This document shows, piece by piece, positions 25,801-34,367 of a stretch of DNA of 64,000 nt (positions are counted from its first letter, which is position 1; each line of letters starts with the position of its first letter). Both the position numbers and the translations under genes were made by a program. The stretch spans positions 1 through 64,000 of the forward strand of contig JAUNGQ010000002.1 of assembly GCA_030524285.1 (NCBI GenBank). Reading direction: 5' to 3'. Source of the DNA: Eubacteriales bacterium. GTDB taxonomy: Bacteria; Bacillota; Clostridia; Oscillospirales; Butyricicoccaceae. The notes under the pieces are model-generated. The model had not been told where the DNA came from, did no database searches, and saw only the letters and a list, made by a program, of their open reading frames with translations.

Positions 25801-26952
25801 TATCATGACGGACCGGTACCACATGTGGTCAAAGCGCCGCTGGAGCAGGTAGACCGGTTTGCGTCACAGACCCTGCGGCGCGGCGTACAACACAGACTGG
25901 AAACCGTGTTCACGATTATGGCAGGTGTCATTGCGGCAGTGTTGTCTGTCATTGTGTGTATTGCGACAGGAGATATCGGACGTCTGATTTATGTACTGGC
26001 GGCAACGGTGACTGGCGCATGTCAGATTTCCCTGATTTGCGCACTGGTGATGGCGCGGAGCTACAGCGCACGCCGCATGCAGCGCAGTGGTGCGGCAGCT
26101 GATGGCGGCGCAGGTGTTCGGAAACTGGCAGAAGCAGGCGTAGTCGTGCTGACGGATGAAGACCTGTTTCCGGCAGGCTCCATTGCACTGGCAAAGCTGG
26201 AGTTACGTAGTAACCTGAACGATTCTACTGCGCTGGCTTATGCTGCGGCGTTGACTGGAGGATCTTCTCTGGGTAGTATGCTGGCAGAAGAGGTTCGCAC
26301 ACGGTATGGCGCACCGCTGGCGGCGCATCATGTGGTGCGTGATATCAATGGTGGCGTCAGGGGCCAAATCGGCGGGCTGGAGGTTATGCTGGGCAGTGAT
26401 GAATATATGGCAGACCATGGCGTGATTGCCCGGGACGTGCCGGAGCATGGACTTGTGCTTGCCCTTGATGGAAATGTTGCCGCAGTTTTGTTGATTGATT
26501 ATCAGGTTCCGGCGCCGCTGTTCAATGCAATGCAGATGCTGACGGAGAAGAAAACAAAAATCTGGCTTCATACAAGAAATCATCAGATTACGCCGGAACT
26601 GGTGGAGCAACGGTATGCGCTCCAGAAGGGTACTGTTATTGTGCCGGAGCTGGAAACAGACCGTGCGTTGCACAACGCGCATTATACGGACAAAGATGTG
26701 CTTTGCGGTATGCTCCTGCGGGATGGTTTTGTACCGGCGTCCGCCTGCATGACGGCAGCGCGAGCAGAGGCAAGGATTTCCCGCCTTGGTGTGATGATTG
26801 GTATCTGTGCTTCGCTGCTGTGTATGCTGCTGATGACGTATCTTTGCTATGTTTTTGTACCGGCGGATGCCCATCCGATCCGGGTGCTGATTTACATGAT
26901 TTTGTGCTTTATTCCGATTTTCTTTCTGGAAAATGGCGTAAACAGGGAATAA
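22831..26952 (+). CDS. Giant acidic protein with a degenerate P-type ATPase-like membrane domain
   Basis: The protein is 1373 residues long. The first ~850 are strongly Glu-rich and low-complexity, broken by three short amphipathic repeats (KQSLFSRWFG, KKGLFARWFG, KAGFLNKVMDVFG). From about 852 there are six membrane segments, a ~240-residue soluble domain, and two more membrane segments, the 4+2+2 layout of P1B ATPases. The soluble part contains GGVRGQIGGLEVMLGSDEY, ALDGNVAAVLLIDYQVP and WLHTRNHQ, which align by eye with the GxGVxG, VAVDG and MLTGDN regions. The DKTGT phosphorylation motif, TGES and TGDN are lost, so ATP-driven transport is unlikely. The start, ATG 22831, overlaps the rlmB stop and has GGGGAGGA upstream. 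The role is unknown; a scaffold or regulatory pseudoenzyme is an inference. Confidence 0.8.
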   Translation: MDDLDLEKLKQELHDVSGDSLYDVDEIMQEVGSDSVSGSETASLEQLMKSLGVAVADLEPESEILTETMKTEAVETKSFGTAAPATESMMPEFPAQDEDLSALFLAAEQTQALVEEQAALAEEANGKTEEPDPLEEQDSVFAQLFAQLGELEQEEQPEPLETEPVLELGEEPDLMARLFQQPEEQDPFVQQEKTTALEQPPKEDPFAHAEEDPVVHIQTEALTAADPAEMVSPDSVMDEISTDVEEETALVEDDASVEAEPEAEESVEPEAKPKQSLFSRWFGASADEEAEEAAEEEYTEEDEPAEQNDEAWEETAAWEEEPDAVLEEADTEDQPEVQETGETEADAKPDEKQKKGLFARWFGLLDDDDEADEEEGSGETADNEASDEDFSYQDEPELTDLESDETQLLDALTEQMTQKIDAAQMEAEEPQEASTEQEPEGVSEEQEAEEEPEEEKQPKAGFLNKVMDVFGLEIVEEEGEEESEENEEEVLEEEADSLAEPEAKLEEECEPEDEAVAADEPEDHATAAFREALKQEEEIGAIEAVPEPPQPRPEDTPVISEEELAEFLSDVEAEDEEEHVSFEQLLRDSGVETEKAEEPEKENKLVLPEEFPEEETTVYLDIPLSKTTQEKAAEQHEAELFDAAVELEKAQEERELAEPEKDPDWLGLPMEELCKTVPTMAELRLEGPVMTHEVIRQKEWIMERIRSYKEELLRAQQPEPEETEPEELSEPEEPEEIHAADALQELQQSEQNEGNSVFHNGPTGKPETEAAGQNETIFEITVDVPEQAEKEQSTEEPEDARQAEQETERKPKQARQSPQRKPQAMWPQEKVPKDLNKASRECRLQAKKQARRSTVVGILTLICIYISCAADFSLLLLPTSLNYAYNPSNVLTIFLILMAVSILLAYDVVWDGIQALVHLVPNLSTLIDFALLLNILHCISRLVSEGEEIPYACVVMLALFAQLRAQVSRSTIRHYNYKVAGSAKQPMGLFYHDGPVPHVVKAPLEQVDRFASQTLRRGVQHRLETVFTIMAGVIAAVLSVIVCIATGDIGRLIYVLAATVTGACQISLICALVMARSYSARRMQRSGAAADGGAGVRKLAEAGVVVLTDEDLFPAGSIALAKLELRSNLNDSTALAYAAALTGGSSLGSMLAEEVRTRYGAPLAAHHVVRDINGGVRGQIGGLEVMLGSDEYMADHGVIARDVPEHGLVLALDGNVAAVLLIDYQVPAPLFNAMQMLTEKKTKIWLHTRNHQITPELVEQRYALQKGTVIVPELETDRALHNAHYTDKDVLCGMLLRDGFVPASACMTAARAEARISRLGVMIGICASLLCMLLMTYLCYVFVPADAHPIRVLIYMILCFIPIFFLENGVNRE

Positions 26953-26960
26953 AATTGTAC

Positions 26961-27009
26961 ACAGGAAGCAGACAGCCGTATTGTTTCAGCTGATGCTTCC
27001 TGTTTTTTT
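26961..27009 (+). terminator. Terminator after the acidic P-type ATPase-like gene
   Basis: ACAGGAAGCA (26961-26970) pairs with TGCTTCCTGT (26994-27003), followed by TTTTTTT. Confidence 0.88.
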
Positions 27010-27174
27010 GGCCACGGGAGGATTTGTTGCAAAAAGTTCAAAAATGAACAAAAAAGGTGCAAAAAGATGATATAATGTGAAACAATGCCATTCAAACGGT
27101 GGAAAATGTGTCTAAAACTATGAAAGATACTTGAAATAGATCGACAAGTTTGGAGAGTTTACACAATATTTTGC

Positions 27175-27203
27175 TTGCAGTAAGAGAGGAAATAGTATAT
27201 AAT
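27175..27203 (+). promoter_or_regulatory. Promoter of the EF-G-like gene
   Basis: TTGCAG (27175-27180) and TATAAT (27198-27203) are 17 bases apart. Confidence 0.8.
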
Positions 27204-27262
27204 TACGAACATGGGAGACGGTTGAAACCGTCTGTAATTCATAAGCTAAGGAGATGGAATCG

Positions 27263-29320
27263 TTGAACGTATATTCTGTAGATAAGATCCGCAATGTCTG
27301 CGTCATGGGACATGGTGGAGATGGCAAGACCTCGATGATTGAGAGTATGCTGTTTATGACAAAGGCAACCGACCGAATGGGAAAGATTGCAGACGGCAAT
27401 ACCGTTTGTGACTATGATCCGGAGGAGATTCGCAGAAAGTTCTCGATTTCCACAGCTGTTGCACCGGTTGAATATGGCGGCTGCAAAATCAATATGCTGG
27501 ATACCCCGGGCTTCTTTGATTTTGAAGGCGAGGTACAGAGTGCGCTGCGTGTGTGCGAGTCCGGTCTGATTGTGGTGCCGGGCAAGTCCGGCCCAAGTGT
27601 CGGAACGGAAAAGGCATGGAAGCGTCTGGCAGATGCAGGTAAGCCGTGTGCATTCTATATTTCCAAAATCGATGAAGAGCATTCTGATTATGACACCTCT
27701 CTGCATAAGCTGCAAAAGGCATTTGGCGCAAGTGTTTGCCCGATCGTGATCCCGATTTTTGAGGGCAACCGTGAGACTGTCGGCGTTGTTGACTGTGTTA
27801 TCCGCAAGGCATATCACATGGAAGGCAACGAGCGTGTTGAGGTTCCGATTCCGGAAAATATGATCGCAAAGGTTGACCAGCAGCGTGCAGCACTGTGTGA
27901 AAGCGTAGCGGAGCTGTCAGAAGATCTGATGGAGCGTTACTTTGCAGGCGAAGAATTTTCCGACGAAGAGCTGATCGCAGGTCTGCGTCAGGGCGTTCTC
28001 GAACGCGTTATTATGCCGGTATTCTGTGGCACTGCGGCAACCGGTATCGGTACAATTGCAACCCTTAAGGGCATTGTTGACTACATGCCGTCCCCGGACC
28101 AGGGTGAAATTGAAGTATGCGAGGAAGATGATGAACTGATCGAGGTTGCATGCAACCCGAACGGTACCCCGTGTGCATATGTATTTAAGACCACTGCAGA
28201 CCAGTATGGCCGCTTCAGCTACTTCAAGGTAGTTGCAGGCTCGGTTAAGCAGGATATGACGCTGCTCAACCACCGCATGGACGGCACCGAAAAGATCGGA
28301 CGCCTGTATTCCATTTGCGGTAAGAAGAGTACAGAAGTTACGGAAGTTACTTGCGGCGATATCGGCGCAGTCTCCAAGCTGGCAACTACCAAGACCGGCG
28401 ATACGCTGTCTATGACCGTGCGCGCCGTTAATCTGACACCGGCTGAGCTGGCAAAGCCGTGCTATTCTCAGGCAATTTCACCGAAGGTAAAGGGCGGCGA
28501 GGAAAAGATCGCCTCCGGTCTGGCAAGACTGGCAGATGAAGATCCAACCTTTAGCTTTACCATCGATCCGGAAACCCATCAGAGTATTCTGAGCGGCATG
28601 GGTGATATCCATCTGGATGTTATCTGCTCCAAGCTCAAGAGCCGTTTTGGCGCCGACGCCGTGCTGTCCAAGCCGATTGTTCCGTATCGTGAAAAGATCC
28701 GCAGCAAGGTTTCCGTAGAAGGCAAGCATAAGAAGCAGTCCGGCGGACATGGTCAGTATGGTCATGTTAAGATGGACTTTGAACCGTATGCTGAGGGCGA
28801 TTACCTGTTCGAGGAGCGTATCTTCGGTGGTTCCGTTCCGAAGAACTTCCATCCGGCAGTCGATAAGGGCATCCGTGAGGCCATGGAGCATGGCGTTCTG
28901 GCTGGCTATCCGATGGTTGGACTCAAGGCAGTTCTGTTGGATGGCTCCTATCATGACGTTGACTCCAATGAATTGTCGTTCAAGATGGCAGCAAAGCTGG
29001 CGTTCAAGGCCGGTATCCCGAAGGCAAATCCGGTTATTATGGAACCGATCTGCTCCATGAAGGTTTACATTCCGGATTCCTACATGGGCGATATCATTGG
29101 CGATATCAACAAGCGCCGTGGACGTATCATGGGCATGAACCCGACTGATGATGGTCAGGAAATCGTTGCCGAGGTACCGATGGCAGAAATCAGTGATTAT
29201 GCAATCACACTGCGCTCTATGACGCAGGGCAGAGGCTCCTTTGTATCCCAGTTCGAGCGGTATGAGGATGCGCCTCCGATGGTTCAGGAAAAGGTAATTG
29301 AAGCTGCAAATGCAGAATAA
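27263..29320 (+). CDS. Elongation factor G-like GTPase (FusA paralogue)
   Basis: This protein of about 685 residues has the domains of EF-G: a GTPase domain with P-loop GHGGDGKTS, LDTPGFFDFEG and SKIDEEH, then domains II-V ending with GRIMGMNPTDDGQEIVAEVP. The P-loop differs from the GHVDAGKTT of true EF-G, and the guanine-specificity motif is SKID instead of NKxD. It belongs to the second EF-G-like subfamily common in Clostridia, whose role is not settled; it is not the main translocase. AAGGAG ends one base before ATG 27254, so TTG 27263 (LNVYSVDKIRN) is the better start. Confidence 0.88.
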   Translation: MNVYSVDKIRNVCVMGHGGDGKTSMIESMLFMTKATDRMGKIADGNTVCDYDPEEIRRKFSISTAVAPVEYGGCKINMLDTPGFFDFEGEVQSALRVCESGLIVVPGKSGPSVGTEKAWKRLADAGKPCAFYISKIDEEHSDYDTSLHKLQKAFGASVCPIVIPIFEGNRETVGVVDCVIRKAYHMEGNERVEVPIPENMIAKVDQQRAALCESVAELSEDLMERYFAGEEFSDEELIAGLRQGVLERVIMPVFCGTAATGIGTIATLKGIVDYMPSPDQGEIEVCEEDDELIEVACNPNGTPCAYVFKTTADQYGRFSYFKVVAGSVKQDMTLLNHRMDGTEKIGRLYSICGKKSTEVTEVTCGDIGAVSKLATTKTGDTLSMTVRAVNLTPAELAKPCYSQAISPKVKGGEEKIASGLARLADEDPTFSFTIDPETHQSILSGMGDIHLDVICSKLKSRFGADAVLSKPIVPYREKIRSKVSVEGKHKKQSGGHGQYGHVKMDFEPYAEGDYLFEERIFGGSVPKNFHPAVDKGIREAMEHGVLAGYPMVGLKAVLLDGSYHDVDSNELSFKMAAKLAFKAGIPKANPVIMEPICSMKVYIPDSYMGDIIGDINKRRGRIMGMNPTDDGQEIVAEVPMAEISDYAITLRSMTQGRGSFVSQFERYEDAPPMVQEKVIEAANAE

Positions 29321-29336
29321 GGAAAGAAGCAATTCG

Positions 29337-29366
29337 TCCCTCCGGCAATATGCCGGAGGGATTTTT
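29337..29366 (+). terminator. Terminator after the EF-G-like gene
   Basis: A perfect 11-bp stem TCCCTCCGGCA/TGCCGGAGGGA is followed by TTTTT. Confidence 0.92.
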
Positions 29367-29456
29367 GTGCGTCAGCATATTCTTAGGCATGAACCCCGCG
29401 CTCCCTGCATAGGTTGTACCACACACTGAAATCGCTTATGGCAAGGAGCGGGACAT

Positions 29457-30044
29457 ATGTTTATCTTTACAGCGAAATTGAATAAGAGGAAGGTCCTGTT
29501 GGGTATTGCAGCAGCGGCAGCGCTGGCGCTGACAGCGGGTGTTGCGGTACAACTGGCAGGGGATGTTGCGGCGATGGAGACATGGGGCAGCGAAAAAGAA
29601 GAGGCAGCAGGCTCCGGTGATCAGGCTGCGGAAACTGTCTCCACGCTGGCATTGACAAATAATGAGCGCATTGCCTATCTGGAAGCGTGTGGCTGGGAAG
29701 TGGATGAAAATTCCTGTGTGATTCAGGAGGTTATCATTCCATCGGATTTTGATGAAACCTACCAAAGCTATGCCGATTTACAGGCAAGACAGGGCTTCGA
29801 TTTGGAAAGGCTGAAAGGGAAGCGCGTCAAGCAGATTACTTATACCGTCACCAATTATCCGGAGGAGGGTGATATCATTGCAGAGCTGCTGGTTTACCGC
29901 GGCAATATTGTCGCAGGTGATATCTGCTCGATGAAGACAGACGGCGGCTTTACCCGCGGGTTGATGGATCATCCTGATCAGCAGGGAAATACAGACGATG
30001 GTGCAGCTTCCACAAATAATGACAGCTCGGAAACAGAGAAATAA
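29457..30044 (+). CDS. Secreted or membrane-anchored protein, DUF4830-like
   Basis: The protein has 195 residues. An N-terminal hydrophobic segment (about 12-36) after a basic start suggests a signal anchor. A globular part (about 63-160) begins NNERIAYLEACGWEVDENS and resembles the DUF4830 family from memory. The C-terminus is polar and disordered (NTDDGAASTNNDSS). No catalytic motif is seen. It stands alone between two terminators. Confidence 0.7.
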   Translation: MFIFTAKLNKRKVLLGIAAAAALALTAGVAVQLAGDVAAMETWGSEKEEAAGSGDQAAETVSTLALTNNERIAYLEACGWEVDENSCVIQEVIIPSDFDETYQSYADLQARQGFDLERLKGKRVKQITYTVTNYPEEGDIIAELLVYRGNIVAGDICSMKTDGGFTRGLMDHPDQQGNTDDGAASTNNDSSETEK

Positions 30045-30081
30045 CTAACAGTTGTGCAAAAAATAGGCAGAATAGCCAGTG

Positions 30082-30109
30082 AGCAGGCGGAAATTCACGC
30101 CTGCTTTTA
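30082..30109 (+). terminator. Terminator after the DUF4830-like gene
   Basis: AGCAGGCG pairs with CGCCTGCT across an 8-base loop, followed by TTTTA. Confidence 0.8.
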
Positions 30110-30127
30110 CAATTTTACAAATAACTC

Positions 30128-30156
30128 TTGTACAAATGTTACAAAAGTGCTACAAT
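30128..30156 (+). promoter_or_regulatory. Promoter of the pseudouridine synthase gene
   Basis: TTGTAC (30128-30133) and TACAAT (30151-30156) are 17 bases apart, 29 bases before the ATG. Confidence 0.75.
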
Positions 30157-30185
30157 AGTTAAAATTGTGTTTTGGAGGCGGTAGC

Positions 30186-30932
30186 ATGGCGGCACAGCGG
30201 ATTGATAAGCTGCTGGCGGCAATCGGATGCTGCTCCCGCAGAGAGGCTGCGGTATTTGCCAAAAAAGGCGCGGTTGCGGTAGACGGTGTGATTTGCCGGG
30301 ATGTGTCGCGTAAGGTTGACCCGGAGACCTGTTGTCTGACCTTTCAGGGGCGGCGCATCGGGTATCAGGAGCATGTATACCTGATGATGCATAAGCCGTT
30401 GGGTGTACTATCGGCTACCGAGGATCGGGATCAGAAAACCGTACTGGACTTATTGCCAAGGCAGTACCGTTCGCGCGGGGTGTTTCCCGTCGGGCGGCTG
30501 GATAAAGAGACTTCCGGACTGCTGCTGTTGACAGATGATGGCGCGCTGGGACATGCGCTGACTTCGCCGCGGCATCATGTGCCGAAGGTCTATCATGCTG
30601 TAGCAGACGGCATACTCGGCCAATCGGATATGGATGCGTTTGCTGCCGGGCTGGAGCTGCGGGACGGGACAAAATGCCGTCCGGCAAAGCTGGATATCCG
30701 TCAGGTGGAAAATGAAAAATCCGATGTGCTGGTTACGGTGCAGGAAGGGAAATACCATCAGATCCGGCGGATGTTGGCCGCGCGGAATGCACCTGTGTTG
30801 ACATTGGAACGGCTTTGCGAGGGCCCTGTCAGGCTGGATCCGGCGTTACAGCCGGGGCAATGGCGGGAGCTGACAGAGCAGGAACTGGAGTCGTTGCGGG
30901 CGGCTGACGGCGCAGGAAAGGGCTGCGAATAG
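30186..30932 (+). CDS. rRNA pseudouridine synthase, RsuA/RluB family
   Basis: This 248-residue enzyme isomerises a uridine in rRNA. The N-terminal S4 RNA-binding domain (RIDKLLAAIGCCSRREAAVFAKKG) is followed by the catalytic domain with the Asp-containing motif VGRLDKETSGLLLLTDDG and KYHQIRRMLAARN. ATG 30186 (MAAQRIDK) fits the GGAGGCGG site and the family start; an upstream in-frame ATG would lie on top of it. Whether it targets 16S U516 or a 23S position cannot be told. Confidence 0.9.
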   Translation: MAAQRIDKLLAAIGCCSRREAAVFAKKGAVAVDGVICRDVSRKVDPETCCLTFQGRRIGYQEHVYLMMHKPLGVLSATEDRDQKTVLDLLPRQYRSRGVFPVGRLDKETSGLLLLTDDGALGHALTSPRHHVPKVYHAVADGILGQSDMDAFAAGLELRDGTKCRPAKLDIRQVENEKSDVLVTVQEGKYHQIRRMLAARNAPVLTLERLCEGPVRLDPALQPGQWRELTEQELESLRAADGAGKGCE

Positions 30933-31126
30933 GCCCCAACGTTACATAGGGGAAAACTCACAAAAGAAAGAGAAAATTTTTGTACAAATTTCTGTCGATT
31001 TGTGTTATAATAAAAAAGATGAACAACAAGGCAGTGAAGACTGCAAGGGTGATTGGTAATGTTTCTGTTTGCAGGCGCGGAATTATCGCAGACAGATGAT
31101 AATGATATTGTAAAGAAGGGTGAAGA

Positions 31127-32227
31127 ATGATGGCATCAAGAATGTTTCAATCCATAATTTTACAGATGAAAGATGCGGTGGATCGCACCATTGGCATTAT
31201 CAATGCCAGCGGCGCAGTTGTTGCCTGTACGGATTTGAAGCGCATTGGCGAAATGCGTGAGGATGCGGCGGCAGAACTGTCATATGTCGGTGATATGATC
31301 CGCTTCGGAGGCTATACGTATCGTCCGGTAGCAGACCGTACCACACGGTTTGAGTATGCTGTATTTGTACATGGTGAAGACGAGAATGCACGCAGCATCT
31401 GCTCCATGGCTACCATTGCAGTGAGCAACATCAAGACTCTGTATGATGAGAAGCATGACAAGGCTACATTTGTTAAAAATATTATTCTGGATAACATCCT
31501 GCCGGGTGATATTTACATCAAATCCCGTGAGCTGCATTTCGAGGGGGATATCCCGCGAGCTGTTTTCCTGATCCGCCAGGAAGAACGTGCCGATGTGGCA
31601 GCGCTTGATGTCATTCAAAGCCTGTTCCCGGATAAGCAGCGCGATTTTGTCCTGCACATCAATGAAAGCGATATTGTACTTGTTAAGGAAGTCAAGGCTG
31701 CTACCGATGACAAGGAGCTGTATAAGATTGCAAAGGGCATTGAAGAAACACTGGAAAATGAGCTGCAGATTAAATGTATCATTGGCATCGGAACGGTATG
31801 CAGCCAGCTGAAGGACGTTGCAAAGTCGTTTAAGGAGGCTCAGACCGCGCTGGAAATCGGCGTTGTATTCGACAATGAGCAGAATATCGTTAACTACGAT
31901 ACCCTTGGTCTGGCACGTCTGATTTACCAGCTGCCGACGACGCTGTGTGAGATGTTCCTCAATGAAATCTTCAAGAAGGGCTCGATTGATGCCCTTGATC
32001 AGGAAACCCTGTTTACAATTCAGAAATTCTTTGAAAATAATTTGAACGTGTCCGAAACATCGCGTAAGCTGTTTGTACACAGAAATACACTGGTGTACCG
32101 CCTTGAGAAGATCAAGAAGCTGACTGGTCTGGATCTGCGTGAATTTGATCATGCGATCGTCTTTAAGGTTGCGCTGATGGTACGTAAGTATCTGGCTTCC
32201 CGTGAATCCGGACGCCTTCAACCGTAA
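31127..32227 (+). CDS. PucR/CdaR-type transcriptional regulator
   Basis: The protein has 366 residues. The N-terminal sensor part is of unclear ligand (MKDAVDRTIGIINASGAVVACTD). A central GGDEF-like/CdaR region and the C-terminal PucR helix-turn-helix follow (NVSETSRKLFVHRNTLVYRLEKI). Such proteins regulate purine, sugar-diacid or amino-acid use. A TATAAT at 31006-31011 lies upstream, but the best -35 (TTGTAC) is 20 bases away. The start could be either of two adjacent ATGs (31127, 31130). Confidence 0.87.
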   Translation: MMASRMFQSIILQMKDAVDRTIGIINASGAVVACTDLKRIGEMREDAAAELSYVGDMIRFGGYTYRPVADRTTRFEYAVFVHGEDENARSICSMATIAVSNIKTLYDEKHDKATFVKNIILDNILPGDIYIKSRELHFEGDIPRAVFLIRQEERADVAALDVIQSLFPDKQRDFVLHINESDIVLVKEVKAATDDKELYKIAKGIEETLENELQIKCIIGIGTVCSQLKDVAKSFKEAQTALEIGVVFDNEQNIVNYDTLGLARLIYQLPTTLCEMFLNEIFKKGSIDALDQETLFTIQKFFENNLNVSETSRKLFVHRNTLVYRLEKIKKLTGLDLREFDHAIVFKVALMVRKYLASRESGRLQP

Positions 32228-32250
32228 TGACACGGGAGTGAGGTATTGTC

Positions 32251-32343
32251 ATGAAACCGACAACTGCAAAACGCCTGATGGCAGTCATTGCCCTGTTGCT
32301 GGCGCTGCTGATGATTTTAAGCTCATTGTCTGTCCTGTTTTGA
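32251..32343 (+). CDS. Thirty-residue hydrophobic peptide
   Basis: A complete small reading frame begins MKPTTAKRLMAVIALLLALL and ends SSLSVLF. A GGGAGTGAGG site is 9 bases before the ATG, and it starts 24 bases after the regulator gene stop. The basic start plus one membrane helix suggests a small membrane protein. Its function is unknown. A terminator follows at 32397-32429. Confidence 0.6.
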   Translation: MKPTTAKRLMAVIALLLALLMILSSLSVLF

Positions 32344-32396
32344 GGCGGAATGGTGAGAACATTTTAACTTTTTTGTAAAGCACAACAAAAAACAGT

Positions 32397-32429
32397 TGCC
32401 GCAGGCGCAGTCCTGCGGTATTCTTTTTA
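32397..32429 (+). terminator. Terminator before the S41 protease gene
   Basis: CCGCAGG pairs with CCTGCGG over a six-base loop; CTTTTTATT follows. Confidence 0.75.
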
Positions 32430-32466
32430 TTGGGGGACGATTGTTCCGGAAAGGAAGCGAATACAT

Positions 32467-33660
32467 TTGAAAAAAAGCGTATCACTGCGAAAGGCTATAA
32501 CTGCCGGTATTGTAGCTGTATTTGCGTGCAGTCTGGTTACCGGACTGGTGGTATATGATACAGCACGGCCCAAAGGCGAACTGGGAGAGCTGTATCATGC
32601 CTTGCGTGAGGCGGACAGTGCCGTACAGAAAAATTTTGTCGGGGAATATGAAACCTCTGACTTGATTGATTACACACTGACCGGCTATACCAGCGGGCTG
32701 GGCGATCGCTGGAGCTATTACATGACACCGGAGTCCTATGAGGCTTATCTGGATTCTGCGGCGGATTCAACAGTTGGTATTGGCGTGACGGTCAGCTACG
32801 AAGAGGCTGACGATGGCAGTCATTATCTGTTGGTCAATTCGATTGCCCATGCATCCCCGGCAGAAAAGGCCGGATTCGGCTATTATGATGAAATTATCTC
32901 GGTGGATGGAAAGACCATTGACGAGCTGGGAGAGTATACCGATGCCGTAGACGCGGTACGCGGCGATGCCGGCGAGGATGTCACGCTGGGTGTCCGCCGG
33001 TACGAAACCGGTGAAGTTGAGGACGTCACAGTAACACGTGCGGAATATGACCAGATTCATGTCACCTCACGGATGCTGGAGAACCATGTCGGCTATATCT
33101 GTATCGAACGGTTTACCCAGCAGACAGACGCACAGTTTGAGCAGGCGTTGGAGGAAATGCTGGATGCCGGAGCGGAAAGCCTGATTTTTGACCTGCGCAA
33201 CAATCCGGGCGGACAGTTAACAGCGTTGGTCAATTGTCTGGATGTGCTGCTGCCGGAGGGCGATATTATTTCACTGGAAAGCAAGAGTGGCAAGACAGAG
33301 AAGTATACTTCGGATGCAGACTGTGTTGATCTGCCAATGGCAGTGATTGTCAATGAGGAATCCTATAGTGCGGCGGAATTTTTTGCAGCGGCATTGCAGG
33401 AATATGATATGGCGGAGGTCATCGGAGAAAAGACGGTTGGCAAGGGCTATTCACAGCAGCCGTTTGTCCTGTCGAATGGCGGTTGTCTGGAACTGTCCAC
33501 CAACTGTTATTACACGCCGAAGGGCATCAGCCTGATTGGCAAGGGCGTGACACCAGATGTCGAGGCAGAGCTGAGTGAAGAGAAGGCAGAGCATTTTTAT
33601 GTACTGTCCGACGAGGAGGATGATCAGCTGCAGGCGGCGATTTCCGCACTGGCCTCCTGA
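32467..33660 (+). CDS. Carboxy-terminal processing protease (S41 family)
   Basis: This 397-residue exported serine protease has an N-terminal membrane anchor (about 9-30), a PDZ domain (about 95-180, SIAHASPAEKAGFGYYDEI) and the S41 catalytic core with FDLRNNPGGQ, the serine in EESYSAAEF and the lysine in GEKTVGKGYSQ. CtpA-type proteases trim the C-termini of envelope proteins. The start is TTG with a GGAAGCGA purine run upstream. Confidence 0.92.
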   Translation: MKKSVSLRKAITAGIVAVFACSLVTGLVVYDTARPKGELGELYHALREADSAVQKNFVGEYETSDLIDYTLTGYTSGLGDRWSYYMTPESYEAYLDSAADSTVGIGVTVSYEEADDGSHYLLVNSIAHASPAEKAGFGYYDEIISVDGKTIDELGEYTDAVDAVRGDAGEDVTLGVRRYETGEVEDVTVTRAEYDQIHVTSRMLENHVGYICIERFTQQTDAQFEQALEEMLDAGAESLIFDLRNNPGGQLTALVNCLDVLLPEGDIISLESKSGKTEKYTSDADCVDLPMAVIVNEESYSAAEFFAAALQEYDMAEVIGEKTVGKGYSQQPFVLSNGGCLELSTNCYYTPKGISLIGKGVTPDVEAELSEEKAEHFYVLSDEEDDQLQAAISALAS

Positions 33661-33710
33661 GAGTGTGTCGAAACCGGCGAAAAAATTAGCCGGACACAGC
33701 AAAACCGCGC

Positions 33711-33739
33711 TTGACATCATACCAATGGGTTTATATAAT
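33711..33739 (+). promoter_or_regulatory. Consensus promoter of greA
   Basis: Perfect TTGACA (33711-33716) and TATAAT (33734-33739) are 17 bases apart. Confidence 0.92.
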
Positions 33740-33804
33740 GAAATGTATTATAGCGTAATTATAACCGCTGAAAAAATTTTGAACGATATCGAGGGGAATG
33801 TTCC

Positions 33805-34281
33805 ATGAAGCAGGAATTTAAGCTGACACAGGACAATCTGGATAGACTGAAAGAAGAACTGGAATACCTGAAGACTGTCCGCCGCCAGGAGGTTGCAGAG
33901 CAGATCAAGGAAGCACGTTCTTTTGGCGACCTTTCTGAGAACGCTGAGTATGATGAAGCAAAGAATGAGCAGGGCAAGGTTGAATCCCGTATTGCCGAGC
34001 TGGAAACCATTGTTTCACATGCAGTTGTCATCTCTGAGGACATGTATGCAAAGGATGAAGTATCTCCAGGCTGCCGTTTTAAGGTAATTGACATTGAATT
34101 TGACGAGGAAGAGGAATATCATTTCGTCGGCTCTCAGGAGGCTGACCCGATGGATGGTAAGATTTCTGACGAATCCCCGTTTGGCAAGGCGGTTTTGGGC
34201 CATAAGGTTGGCGACATTGTCGAGGTAGAGGCGCCAAACGAAGTCGTTGTCAAGTTCAAGATCACAGAAATTATAAAGTAA
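33805..34281 (+). CDS. greA: Transcription elongation factor GreA
   Basis: This 158-residue factor rescues backtracked RNA polymerase by stimulating transcript cleavage. The N-terminal coiled coil has the acidic tip ([17 protein letters not shown]), and the C-terminal FKBP-like domain ends [18 protein letters not shown]. It has its own consensus promoter and a terminator before lysS. Confidence 0.97.
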   Translation: MKQEFKLTQDNLDRLKEELEYLKTVRRQEVAEQIKEARSFGDLSENAEYDEAKNEQGKVESRIAELETIVSHAVVISEDMYAKDEVSPGCRFKVIDIEFDEEEEYHFVGSQEADPMDGKISDESPFGKAVLGHKVGDIVEVEAPNEVVVKFKITEIIK

Positions 34282-34300
34282 GCAAATAAAAACTGGAAAA

Positions 34301-34344
34301 AGGCTGTCTGCCAAACTGAAATCGGAGGGCGGACAGTCCTTTTG
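34301..34344 (+). terminator. Terminator between greA and lysS
   Basis: GGCTGTCTGCC pairs with GGCGGACAGTCC (one bulge, one wobble) and is followed by TTTT. It lies 24 bases before the lysS ATG, so lysS may depend on read-through or a promoter I could not place. Confidence 0.7.
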
Positions 34345-34367
34345 CGTTACATTTTAGGAGGAAAAAC

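Larger units (their letters stand above)
26953..27262. other. Intergenic region with terminator, promoter and 5' hairpin
   Basis: It contains a terminator at 26961-27009, an A-rich stretch, a strong promoter at 27175-27203, and a small 5'-leader hairpin AGACGGTT/AACCGTCT (27215-27232). No gene is seen. Confidence 0.6.
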
